Positions 1 to 6,170 of a stretch of DNA of 7,551 nucleotides are shown here, one piece after another. Numbering within the stretch: position 1 is the stretch's first letter; every line of letters begins with the position of its first letter. Position numbers and translations under genes: made by a program. The notes beneath the pieces were generated by a model that saw nothing but the letters and a program-made list of their open reading frames with translations, made no database searches and had not been told where the DNA came from. The stretch spans positions 1 to 7,551 of the forward strand of contig CAMLEL010000110.1 in NCBI GenBank assembly GCA_946478935.1. Direction: 5' to 3'. The stretch is from an uncultured Armatimonadota bacterium (GTDB taxonomy: Bacteria > Armatimonadota > Fimbriimonadia > Fimbriimonadales > Fimbriimonadaceae).

Positions 1-850
1 TGATCCCGGCCGCATCGCCACCGAACCGATTGAAATACGTCGGCGCGTCCGACCACTTTTGAACTCCGGTCGGGTCATTGCCAGTGTTCCCATTTGCAAA
101 TCGGTCGGGGAATATCTGATAGAAGACGGCTCTTTCGACCCATTTCGGAGTCGTGAACGCTTTGAAAGTGGAAGCACTTAGGATGTATGGAGTCTTTGGA
201 GACTCACTCAGACCAGATGGAGTCAGATAAACCCGCTTGGCTCCGTCAACGATCATAAATCGGTAACGAAAATCGCTCTTGCGATCCCACGGAACCTCGG
301 CACGGTAGGTGGCATAAAGTTCATCTCGAGCCACTTCATGGAGTTCCACACAAACTTCGCCGCCCTTGGACTCCACAAATGCCTCGATGTGGTCCAAGTC
401 GTCCGGCCGGCATCGTAAGGTGAGTGCCAATTTGCCCCGATCAAAATTCAAACCCGGAGCCTTCGGTTGGTGTAGGAGGGCGCTCTTCGCGATAAGGCCA
501 TCCCCGGGCTTTGCCGATCGTTTGTAATCAGCCGGAAGCAGGAGTAGAACGGAATTCATATTTCCGCCACCGTCATCCTCGTTCTTCTTCGCCGCAGGAT
601 CCACAATCCATTCGGAACCGTTCAGGACGAATTTGTAAAGATGCCTTCCCGGGCTCAGTCGGACAGACACGCGCCATTTGCCAATCTGGTCAAGGCTCAT
701 AGGCGTTGCCGCCCGGTCCCAATTGTTGAATGTTCCTGCGAGGTGAACGGACGTAACGGGTCGATTGAGTTTGAGCTCGAAAGTATGCGGAATTCGCCCA
801 TCCTGAGCATACGAAGCCAGCAGGACACAGGACAGTACCAGACTGTTCAT
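1..850 (-). CDS. GH13 alpha-glucan hydrolase (cyclomaltodextrinase/neopullulanase-like), N-terminal part
   Basis: This gene is partial: the first 283 codons are visible and the rest lies beyond the left edge. Three parts can be read. Residues ~24-105 form a CBM48/AMPK-type glycogen-binding E-set domain, with the hallmarks HLAGTFNNWD, GKWR, LYKFVLNGSEW and DP. Residues ~115-225 look like a second beta-sandwich of the CBM34 type that precedes catalysis in cyclomaltodextrinases. From ~235 the GH13 barrel begins with PKWVERAVFYQIFPDRFANG and ends at FGGDAAGI, before any catalytic residue. The family cleaves alpha-1,4 (sometimes alpha-1,6) links in maltodextrin, cyclodextrin or pullulan. The start is ATG at 850-848, overlapping the stop of the LacI-family gene as ATGA, so translation is probably coupled to it. 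Residues 4-15 (LVLSCVLLASYA) form a short hydrophobic run that could be a weak signal peptide, but no basic residue precedes it. Family assignment is firm; exact substrate and location are not known. Confidence 0.88.
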   Translation of the reverse strand, partial: MNSLVLSCVLLASYAQDGRIPHTFELKLNRPVTSVHLAGTFNNWDRAATPMSLDQIGKWRVSVRLSPGRHLYKFVLNGSEWIVDPAAKKNEDDGGGNMNSVLLLLPADYKRSAKPGDGLIAKSALLHQPKAPGLNFDRGKLALTLRCRPDDLDHIEAFVESKGGEVCVELHEVARDELYATYRAEVPWDRKSDFRYRFMIVDGAKRVYLTPSGLSESPKTPYILSASTFKAFTTPKWVERAVFYQIFPDRFANGNTGNDPTGVQKWSDAPTYFNRFGGDAAGI

Positions 851-1854
851 CGCGTGCTGGACCCCCGGACGATTAAGCTGGATGGAACGATCTGACGAGT
901 TGGATACAGCCCTTCCTCGCAATTGATGGCCTCGATGAGCTGCTCGCAAGCGATGCGCACGATCGTGCCGATGTTCAAATTCACACTGGTCAGCCCGCAC
1001 TCAAGAAGACCGCAGAATGGCGAATCGTTGAATGAGACCAATCCAAGTTCGTTTGGGATGGTTCGGCCAGTTTCGCGAGCGGCTTGGACGGCACCCATCG
1101 CCATAAAGTCATCCAACACGAGAAGTGCATCGGGTGCGTTACTGGAGCGGAGCACTTCTCGAGCGCATTCCCGCGCTGCTTCGAAACCAAAGTGGGTGTT
1201 CCAGATTTGGACGCTTTGACCAGATTTTGCCAGTGCGCGCTGATAGCCCAGCATCCGGTCCTCACTGACGGTGATGCCTTCTGGACCCGCCATCATTCCA
1301 ATCCGCTGGTAGCCCTGCTCCAATAAATGGCGCGTGGCAGATTCGGCCGCTGCAACGTTGTCATTGTCAACAGACCAGATGCGCCCTTTGTCACCAGGGT
1401 TCCCGATTAAGACAAACGGAAAGGCGTCGTCTTGAAGTCGCTGTATCCGCTCATCACGGGCTTCCGATTCCACCAGAATCAGGCCATCTACGCGCCGACT
1501 CCGGAGCATTTCATCATAAAGCGAAACTTGGGCATCGCGGTTGGAAGCGCTATCCAAGCAAAGGTGATAGGGCTCTGTTTCGAGAAAGTCGATGATCTCC
1601 GAAATGAGATTTGCGAAGAACGGATCGCTATTGAGCCCACCATGCGGCCGCTTGATCACCAGCCCGATCAATCCCGTCCGCTTAGAGCGAAGGGACCTCG
1701 CACGGACGTCAGGCTGATAATTGTGAGAGCGCATGACAGCCCGAACCCGCTCGGAAATCTTCTGATCCACTTTCGCATCCCCGCTCAGCACCCGCGAAAC
1801 GGTGGCTTGGGAGACTTTTGCGAGCCTAGCTATGTCTTGCTGACGAACCCTCAT
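847..1854 (-). CDS. LacI-family transcriptional regulator, MalR-like
   Basis: This is a full-length (335 aa) LacI/GalR-family DNA-binding protein. Residues ~4-50 are the helix-turn-helix headpiece (DIARLAKVSQATVSRVLSG). The hinge helix ARSLRSKR follows, with Leu55 at the position that intercalates at the central CpG of LacI-family operators. Residues ~60-335 are the periplasmic-binding-protein-like effector domain, with family signatures PFVLIGNP, SVDNDNVAAA, GYQRIGMMAGPEG, R200-MLGYQRAL, VLDDFMAMGA and GLVSFNDSPF. The VDNDN segment resembles MalR-type maltose regulators (family knowledge from memory). The ligand is not proven, but the next gene is a GH13 alpha-glucan hydrolase overlapping by 4 bases, so a malto-oligosaccharide is the natural guess. 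The start is supported by AAGGA (minus strand, 1866-1862) 7 bases before ATG at 1854. CpG-centred palindromes lie over its own promoter, suggesting autorepression. I am sure of the family and moderately sure of the maltodextrin link. Confidence 0.95.
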   Translation of the reverse strand: MRVRQQDIARLAKVSQATVSRVLSGDAKVDQKISERVRAVMRSHNYQPDVRARSLRSKRTGLIGLVIKRPHGGLNSDPFFANLISEIIDFLETEPYHLCLDSASNRDAQVSLYDEMLRSRRVDGLILVESEARDERIQRLQDDAFPFVLIGNPGDKGRIWSVDNDNVAAAESATRHLLEQGYQRIGMMAGPEGITVSEDRMLGYQRALAKSGQSVQIWNTHFGFEAARECAREVLRSSNAPDALLVLDDFMAMGAVQAARETGRTIPNELGLVSFNDSPFCGLLECGLTSVNLNIGTIVRIACEQLIEAINCEEGLYPTRQIVPSSLIVRGSSTR

Positions 1855-1885
1855 TGGTTTGTCCTTCGTTCGTTCTCATGGTTGA

Positions 1886-1897
1886 GAATACGAATTC
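1886..1897. promoter_or_regulatory. Second, imperfect LacI-family operator
   Basis: GAATACGAATTC differs from the perfect palindrome at 1901-1912 by a single base and shares its CpG centre. The centres are 15 bp apart, so the two sites are in tandem just downstream of the predicted transcription start. A repressor dimer here would act as a roadblock or assist binding at the first site. This reading is inferred from sequence only. Confidence 0.5.
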
Positions 1898-1900
1898 CGT

Positions 1901-1912
1901 GAATACGTATTC
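1901..1912. promoter_or_regulatory. LacI-family operator, perfect 12-bp palindrome
   Basis: GAATACGTATTC is a perfect inverted repeat with CG at its centre, the hallmark of LacI/GalR-family operators. It overlaps the -10 box (1909-1914) of the promoter reading toward the LacI-family gene and reaches the expected start of transcription. Occupancy by the regulator would block RNA polymerase, giving negative autoregulation of the regulator-hydrolase operon. Binding itself is inferred. Confidence 0.65.
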
Positions 1913-1937
1913 TAACACCAGATTCCGCAAGAACCAA
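1909..1937 (-). promoter_or_regulatory. Sigma-70-type promoter of the regulator-hydrolase operon
   Basis: Read on the minus strand, TTGGTT (1937-1932) is followed by a 17-base spacer and TAGAAT (1914-1909), which matches the -10 consensus at 5 of 6 positions. The -35 is poor (3 of 6). An A/T-rich stretch upstream (about 1942-1960) could act as an UP element. The predicted transcript starts near 1902, giving a leader of about 50 bases before the ATG at 1854. Confidence 0.55.
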
Positions 1938-1961
1938 CCTTTGCTAAGAATATTTTTTGAC

Positions 1962-1993
1962 AAAAAAATCCCAGCCGGGATGCGGCTGGGATT
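1962..1993 (-). terminator. Intrinsic terminator after the response-regulator gene
   Basis: On the minus strand the arms AATCCCAGCC and GGCTGGGATT (1993-1984 and 1976-1967) pair perfectly over 10 bp around a 7-base loop. The distal arm runs straight into a run of T residues (to 1962). It starts 18 bases after the receiver gene's stop codon at 2012-2014. It should insulate the sugar operon downstream on the same strand. Confidence 0.88.
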
Positions 1994-2011
1994 CCCTATT
2001 CGAGTCTGTGC

Positions 2012-2413
2012 TTAGACTTCGTAACGTTTGGGCCCGGTGTCGTCGTTTCCTTGTGCGATTCTCTTAACGAACGTCACCAGTTCCATCGGGTTGAACGGCT
2101 TGGTCAAGTACATATCGGCTCCGTAGTGGTAGCCCTCAAACACATCCTTGTCCTGTGCCTTCGCCGTCAACATGATAACGGGAAGATTCTCAGTTTCAGG
2201 CTCTCGCCTCAGGTTCTTCAGAACCTCAAATCCATCCATATACGGCATCATGACGTCGAGCACCACAAGGTTCGGCTTTTCCGCCCTGATCTTTTCCAGG
2301 CCCTCTTTTCCATCGAAAGCGGTTACCACCTGGTATCCCTGCCGCTCCAAATTCACCTGGATAAGCCGGACGATATGTCGCTCGTCGTCACAAACCAAAA
2401 CTTTTAGGGGCAT
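2012..2413 (-). CDS. Stand-alone response-regulator receiver (CheY-like)
   Basis: This 133-residue protein is a single REC domain with no output domain. All the expected phosphotransfer residues are present: the acidic pair D9/D10 (VLVCDDE), phosphoacceptor D53 (LVVLDVMMPYMDG), T83 (VIMLTAK) and K105 (LTKPFNP). It ends in a short polar tail. Such single-domain regulators act by protein contact or as phosphorelay intermediates, for example in motility, polarity or pilus control, so the target cannot be read from the sequence. The ATG at 2413 is preceded by two Shine-Dalgarno copies and a good promoter, and the gene ends at a strong terminator, so it appears to be monocistronic. A HisKA_2 histidine kinase encoded divergently at 4569-6167 is the nearest possible phosphodonor. 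Domain call is secure; partner and role are inference. Confidence 0.95.
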   Translation of the reverse strand: MPLKVLVCDDERHIVRLIQVNLERQGYQVVTAFDGKEGLEKIRAEKPNLVVLDVMMPYMDGFEVLKNLRREPETENLPVIMLTAKAQDKDVFEGYHYGADMYLTKPFNPMELVTFVKRIAQGNDDTGPKRYEV

Positions 2414-2417
2414 CTGT

Positions 2418-2434
2418 CTCCTAAACTCCTAAAC
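2418..2434 (-). repeat. Tandem 8-bp repeat duplicating the Shine-Dalgarno
   Basis: Read on the plus strand, TCCTAAAC occurs twice in a row (2419-2426 and 2427-2434). On the minus strand this gives two AGGAG ribosome-binding sequences, about 4 and 12 bases before the receiver gene's ATG. Neither has the usual spacing, so they may share the task, or one may be a recent duplication. Confidence 0.6.
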
Positions 2435-2449
2435 TCGAAAGGTGGAACG

Positions 2450-2478
2450 ATGCTACCTGATTCGCTTTGGACTGTCAA
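2450..2478 (-). promoter_or_regulatory. Sigma-70-type promoter of the response-regulator gene
   Basis: The minus strand reads TTGACA (2478-2473, perfect -35), a 17-base spacer, then TAGCAT (2455-2450, 4 of 6 with the -10 consensus). The expected start of transcription is near 2443, about 30 bases before the ATG. This is the best promoter in the window by sequence match. Confidence 0.65.
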
Positions 2479-2532
2479 TTAGTCAGCGTTGCGACTGGGC
2501 CCGCAATCTCTGCCCAAGGTAACCTTTAGGAC

Positions 2533-3321
2533 GTGAAGCTCTGCCGTTTCGAACTTAAATCAGCCCCGGGAGAGATACGAAGCGGTCTGGTTTATAGCGG
2601 AAAAATCTATGAAACCGACGGAGAACAATCGATTGCCGTACACGAAGCCAGCGAAGTCCGCCCACTCTCGCCAGTAGGTCGCGCCCCCAGCCTTCGCGTT
2701 TTCCGTTTGGTTGATGGCCAGCTCTTCAGATCCGAGCATGATGGCCTTCCCCACTACTTTCACCTTAATCCTACGGGACTCTATGGTCCCAGCCAGACCA
2801 TTCCATACCCGAGTTCCGTCGCGAACTTGAGCTTCGAACCTTACTTGATTCTCGTCGCTGGATCGGACGGACTGCAGGTTCCGCTGGAAGAAGCCGATTC
2901 CATTGTCCTTGGCTTCACTCTCGCGATCCTCCTGGTCTCCCGAGACCTGCAACGCGAAGAGATCCGCTTTTCTGCTGGATTTGGACGGTCGTTCGATATC
3001 GGTGGAGCCATCGGTCCCGTGATTTCCACGCCTGACGATCTTGACGAGTCGGTTACCGAAGAAGTGCCGAGCCGCAAGTATGCGCTGTCCGTGGTCACCC
3101 GCGTAAATGGGGTTGAAGCCGACAGAGGTGATATTGCAGATCTGCCCGTTTCTTTGGGTCAGCTCATCCAGGCTGCCAGTGACACAGGACCCATCCGGAG
3201 TGGGGATCTGATCGCGATTGGACCCATTGCAACTTCCCCAACGCCTGTTCAACTCGAATCCGGGGACGATATTCAGGTTTCGGTCGAACACCTCGGAACG
3301 CTTTCACTCAAAATCGGCTGA
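2533..3321 (+). CDS. FAH-fold protein with degenerate active site
   Basis: This 262-residue protein has the fumarylacetoacetate hydrolase (FAH) C-terminal fold, whose members include hydrolases, decarboxylases and isomerases of 2-oxo acids. The N-terminus (MKLCRF... then GKIYE) and later blocks match the family: GFTLAILLVSRDLQ (127-140), RSFDIGGAIGP (152-162), VNG (191-193), IRSGDLIAIGP (221-231) and a C-terminal LESGDDIQVSVEHLGTLS. The metal site is damaged. In the usual E-x-E pair only E102 remains and the second position is Y104. The Asp of the usual NDVSARD motif is L133, and the usual Lys before F-D is R152. It may therefore be non-catalytic or have a changed reaction. The start is GTG at 2533, chosen because the family N-terminus begins there; AAGG at 2516-2519 is a distant ribosome site. 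It is the first gene of a probable operon, 20 bases before the M16 peptidase. The fold is fairly certain; the function is unknown. Confidence 0.8.
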   Translation: MKLCRFELKSAPGEIRSGLVYSGKIYETDGEQSIAVHEASEVRPLSPVGRAPSLRVFRLVDGQLFRSEHDGLPHYFHLNPTGLYGPSQTIPYPSSVANLSFEPYLILVAGSDGLQVPLEEADSIVLGFTLAILLVSRDLQREEIRFSAGFGRSFDIGGAIGPVISTPDDLDESVTEEVPSRKYALSVVTRVNGVEADRGDIADLPVSLGQLIQAASDTGPIRSGDLIAIGPIATSPTPVQLESGDDIQVSVEHLGTLSLKIG

Positions 3322-3341
3322 GATAGCCGCAACTCAAGATC

Positions 3342-4568
3342 ATGCCCATTCAAAAACATGTTCTCTCCAACGGCGCGCGGATTCTCATCGAGCCTGTCAG
3401 CCACGTTCAATCTGCCGCAATTGGTCTCTGGTGCCGAACGGGCAGCCGCCACGAACTCGAAAGTGAAGCTGGCATTACCCATTTGATCGAGCACATGCTA
3501 TTCAAAGGGACGAAGTCACGGACCGCCAAGGAGATTGCCGAGGCAATTGAAGGGAGAGGCGGTTCGCTGAACGCCTTCACCGATAAGGAATCCACCTGCT
3601 ATTACTGCCGCGTACTGGCTGAGGAAGCTCAGAACGGAATCGAAGTGCTAAGCGATATGATGACCGGATCACTGTTTGATCCCGACGAACTCACGCGCGA
3701 GGCAGGCGTCGTTCTCGAAGAGATCAAGCGTGGAGAAGATGAGCCTGGCGATCATGTGCACGAAGTGCACCTATCGCAGAGGTGGGGCCAGCACCCATTG
3801 GGCAAGCCGATCATTGGAACCAAAGAATCCGTCAGCGGATTCAAGCGAGACCATATCCTGGCATACATGGACCGCCGATATCGCGGCGAAAACGTTCTGC
3901 TCGCGATTGCCGGAAACGTAGACCCTCAACAGGTAGTCGCCACCTGCGAACAAGCGCTGGGCTCTATCCACTCAGGTTCCGAAAACCAACAGCCCGACCG
4001 GCCAAACGGAGCGGCGGGCACACACTACGTTGAAAAGGATGTCGAACAGGTTCATTTCTGCATCGGCACTGATGGAACGTCCCTCTACGATTCCGAACTC
4101 TATACGATGACGGTCCTGGACGCGGCATTGGGCGGGAGTATGAGCAGCCGTCTGTTCCAGGAAATCCGCGAAAAGCGTGGCCTTGTTTATTCGGTGGGAA
4201 GCTACACGCTCAATTATGGGTCAGGTGGAGCCTACACGGTCTATGGCGGTACCAGTGCCGATCAATGGCCGCTGGTCCAAGAGTTGACCCGAATGGAATT
4301 CGACAAGGTCATGTCTGAAGGTTTGGAAGCGGATGAATTGGACCGAACCAAACGGCATCTTAAAGGCAACATCGTCCTGGCCCTGGAAAACATGAGCAGC
4401 CGCATGATGCGCATGAGTCGCAACGAATTGAATCATGAGCGGGAGATTCCAATCGAAGAGACTTTAGCCAAGATTGATGCGGTCACGAACGAAGGCATCA
4501 TGTCTCTCGCGGGTCGGATTCTCGCCGAGTCCAAAGTAAGCACCACGGCAATTGGGCCCGTGCGCTAA
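3342..4568 (+). CDS. M16-family zinc metallopeptidase (processing-peptidase-like)
   Basis: This 408-residue protein has the usual length of bacterial M16B peptidases, which resemble the mitochondrial processing peptidase beta subunit and act as dimers enclosing a peptide-cleaving chamber. The inverted zinc motif HxxEH is intact (H47, catalytic E50, H51 in THLIEHMLFKGT), and the distal glutamate ligand is E126 or E127 in VVLEEI. The second half carries the characteristic GGSMSSRLFQEIREKRG followed by LVYSV; R279 and Y283 are the substrate-binding Arg/Tyr pair. The protein thus has both catalytic and substrate-binding parts and should be active alone as a homodimer. No signal peptide is visible, so it is probably cytoplasmic. 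It lies 20 bases after the FAH-fold gene, and its TAA directly abuts the ATG of the kinase gene, implying one transcript. No strong Shine-Dalgarno precedes the ATG. The substrate is unknown. Confidence 0.95.
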   Translation: MPIQKHVLSNGARILIEPVSHVQSAAIGLWCRTGSRHELESEAGITHLIEHMLFKGTKSRTAKEIAEAIEGRGGSLNAFTDKESTCYYCRVLAEEAQNGIEVLSDMMTGSLFDPDELTREAGVVLEEIKRGEDEPGDHVHEVHLSQRWGQHPLGKPIIGTKESVSGFKRDHILAYMDRRYRGENVLLAIAGNVDPQQVVATCEQALGSIHSGSENQQPDRPNGAAGTHYVEKDVEQVHFCIGTDGTSLYDSELYTMTVLDAALGGSMSSRLFQEIREKRGLVYSVGSYTLNYGSGGAYTVYGGTSADQWPLVQELTRMEFDKVMSEGLEADELDRTKRHLKGNIVLALENMSSRMMRMSRNELNHEREIPIEETLAKIDAVTNEGIMSLAGRILAESKVSTTAIGPVR

Positions 4569-6167
4569 ATGAAAGAGTCGGTCGCCATCCTCAAGATAGC
4601 AGAGGCAATCGGCAAAGCCGCTTCAGAGGAAAACCTGCTTTCCGAGGTCGCGCACCGAATTCACGAATTCGTAGAGGTTGAGTCCTGCGACATCCTCATG
4701 CGCGAATCCGGCGACATCCTGGTTCAGCGTGCAAGTACGCAATCGCCCGAGTTCAATCGAAGGATGCGCCTGGGAAAGGGGATCGGGCTTTGCGGACGGG
4801 TGCTCATTGAAAACAAACCCATGTTTGTCTCCCGAGAGGCTGACAAGCATCCGGACTTTGCCCACTATCCCGGAGCTGAGGAACGGGCCCATTATGCGAT
4901 GGCAGTTTTGCCAATCCAGGGAAAAAAGACGACTCCAATCGGCATTCTCGTTTTGGGCCGTGCGACGGAGTGGGACTTCACTCCAGGAGAAAAGCGGCGC
5001 CTGGGATTATTGGCAGACATAACGAGCGCAACGATCGTGGGCTACCGCCATGCTTTTCAAGCTGGAAACCAGGGCAATCGCTTGGGTGCACTGAGTGAAG
5101 TTTCAAAAACGATCTCGACCAGTCCCTACCTCGAAGAAATCCTTCAGCTGTTGGTCAACCTCACCGCTCAGCAGTTTAATTATCGTGTCTGCACGGTTAG
5201 GTTGCTCGACGAAAACCAGGAGCTGGTGCTTCGGGCCACCCAAGCTTCTGCAAAGGCCTATCAACGTAAACGTGCGATCAAGCTTGGAGAATCGATCGCG
5301 GGTCGGGCGATCGCAGAAAACCGCCCAATAATAGTTCCCGACGTACAAGTCGAAGCAGACTACATCGGGCATGACCTGGCAGCAGAGCAGGGGTTGAGAA
5401 GTATGATCTGCGTTCCTCTCACCATCCAAGATCGCGCCGTTGGAGTGCTGAGTTGCTACACCAGCGAAGTCCGAAGCTTTACCCAGGACGAGATTCGCGC
5501 TCTGGAAACGCTTGCAAAGCAAGCGGCCGTTTCAATCGAGCACGCCAAACTCCAGGTCCGGGACACGCTGATGCAGGAAATGCATCACCGGGTCAAAAAC
5601 AACCTTCAACAAGTCGCCTCACTGCTAAGGCTTCAAATGCGCCACGGTCAGTACAAGTCACTTGAGGAAGCCATGAACGACTCTCTTGCCCGGATTTTGG
5701 CAATCGCCGCCGTGCACGACTTGCTCAGCCGTGAAGATCTGGACCATGTAGGGGTGAAGTCCATCGCAGAAACACTGGTCCAGCACCAGCAGAGTTCTTT
5801 GCTGCTGCCCGATAGAAGCATAAAATTTGAAGTGCGCGGTGTCGATGTCCGCTTAAATATGACGCAGGCCACACAGATCGCCCTGGTGCTCAATGAATTG
5901 ATCCTCAATGCGGTCGAGCATGGGTTCAAATCGACGACCCAAGGTGAAATCCATGTCAACGTCGAACCGAAGGACGATGAGGTTTCAGTCTGGGTGTCTA
6001 ACAGCGGAGATCAACTACCTGCCGATTTCGATGTTTCGACGGCCAGTCACTTGGGTCTCCAGATCGTCGAGAACCTGGTCCGCAACCTGGGTGGCCGTTT
6101 CTCGTTAAAAAGCGTGCTTGGCTGGACGGTTGCCGAAATCAACTTTCACCGGGCGACCAGCGAATAA
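4569..6167 (+). CDS. Soluble GAF-GAF-HisKA_2 sensor histidine kinase
   Basis: This 532-residue kinase has no membrane segment and should sense a cytoplasmic signal. Two GAF domains, at ~5-160 and ~170-325, come first. Both have typical G-x-S/G-x-x-G-x-A/V turns, such as LGKGIGLCGRVLIENKPMFV and LGESIAGRAIAENRPIIVPD. The HisKA_2 dimerisation helix follows (MQEMHHRVKNNLQQVASLL), with H340 as the likely phosphoacceptor. The ATPase domain has the N box LVLNELILNAVEHGF (N442, E443, N447), a G1-like segment SNSGDQLPADFD and a G2 segment SHLGLQIVENL. The architecture resembles PdtaS-type kinases, which commonly signal to response regulators acting on RNA; no ANTAR regulator is visible here. The G1 box lacks the first Asp of DxGxG, a variation I believe is tolerated in this family. 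The ATG directly follows the peptidase stop codon with no good ribosome site, so translation is probably coupled. The nearest receiver is the divergent gene at 2012-2413. Kinase call is secure; ligand and partner are unknown. Confidence 0.95.
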   Translation: MKESVAILKIAEAIGKAASEENLLSEVAHRIHEFVEVESCDILMRESGDILVQRASTQSPEFNRRMRLGKGIGLCGRVLIENKPMFVSREADKHPDFAHYPGAEERAHYAMAVLPIQGKKTTPIGILVLGRATEWDFTPGEKRRLGLLADITSATIVGYRHAFQAGNQGNRLGALSEVSKTISTSPYLEEILQLLVNLTAQQFNYRVCTVRLLDENQELVLRATQASAKAYQRKRAIKLGESIAGRAIAENRPIIVPDVQVEADYIGHDLAAEQGLRSMICVPLTIQDRAVGVLSCYTSEVRSFTQDEIRALETLAKQAAVSIEHAKLQVRDTLMQEMHHRVKNNLQQVASLLRLQMRHGQYKSLEEAMNDSLARILAIAAVHDLLSREDLDHVGVKSIAETLVQHQQSSLLLPDRSIKFEVRGVDVRLNMTQATQIALVLNELILNAVEHGFKSTTQGEIHVNVEPKDDEVSVWVSNSGDQLPADFDVSTASHLGLQIVENLVRNLGGRFSLKSVLGWTVAEINFHRATSE

Positions 6168-6170
6168 ACT

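Noticed and set aside
17..48. Possibility that the left-edge gene is a pseudogene because the reading frame seems interrupted in other frames
   Set aside because: The GH13 frame is open through all 850 bases with domain-consistent sequence to the edge.
253..444. Short minus-strand open frame within the GH13 region
   Set aside because: The true coding frame on this strand is the GH13 one, continuous from 850 to the left edge; this is an alternate frame.
1432..1902. 156-codon plus-strand open frame opposite the LacI-family gene
   Set aside because: It overlaps the regulator headpiece and its promoter in antisense and has no family motif; it is a shadow frame.
1955..1968. T6-GAC-A7 inverted run as a second, plus-strand terminator
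   Set aside because: The A:T-only stem is weak and no plus-strand gene ends here; the run is better explained as the T tract of the minus-strand terminator plus an A/T-rich promoter upstream region.
2051..2407. 118-codon plus-strand open frame opposite the receiver gene
   Set aside because: The minus-strand receiver has every conserved phosphotransfer residue; the opposite frame has no features.
2489..2506. Inverted repeat TTGCG / CGCAA upstream of the FAH-fold gene, considered as an operator or terminator
   Set aside because: Arms are only 5 bp with an 8-base gap and no T-run, within chance expectation for this length.
2461..2532. Plus-strand promoter for the FAH-peptidase-kinase operon
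   Set aside because: TTGGAC-like and other partial boxes were seen, but no -35/-10 pair with acceptable spacing stood out.
2560..3291. Long open frame (243 codons) on the minus strand opposite the FAH-fold gene
   Set aside because: It lies wholly antisense to a gene with clear family motifs, its translation shows no recognisable domain, and it reflects codon bias on the opposite strand.
5103..5522. 139-codon minus-strand open frame inside the kinase gene
   Set aside because: It is antisense to the second GAF domain, with no motif and no ribosome site evidence; a shadow frame.
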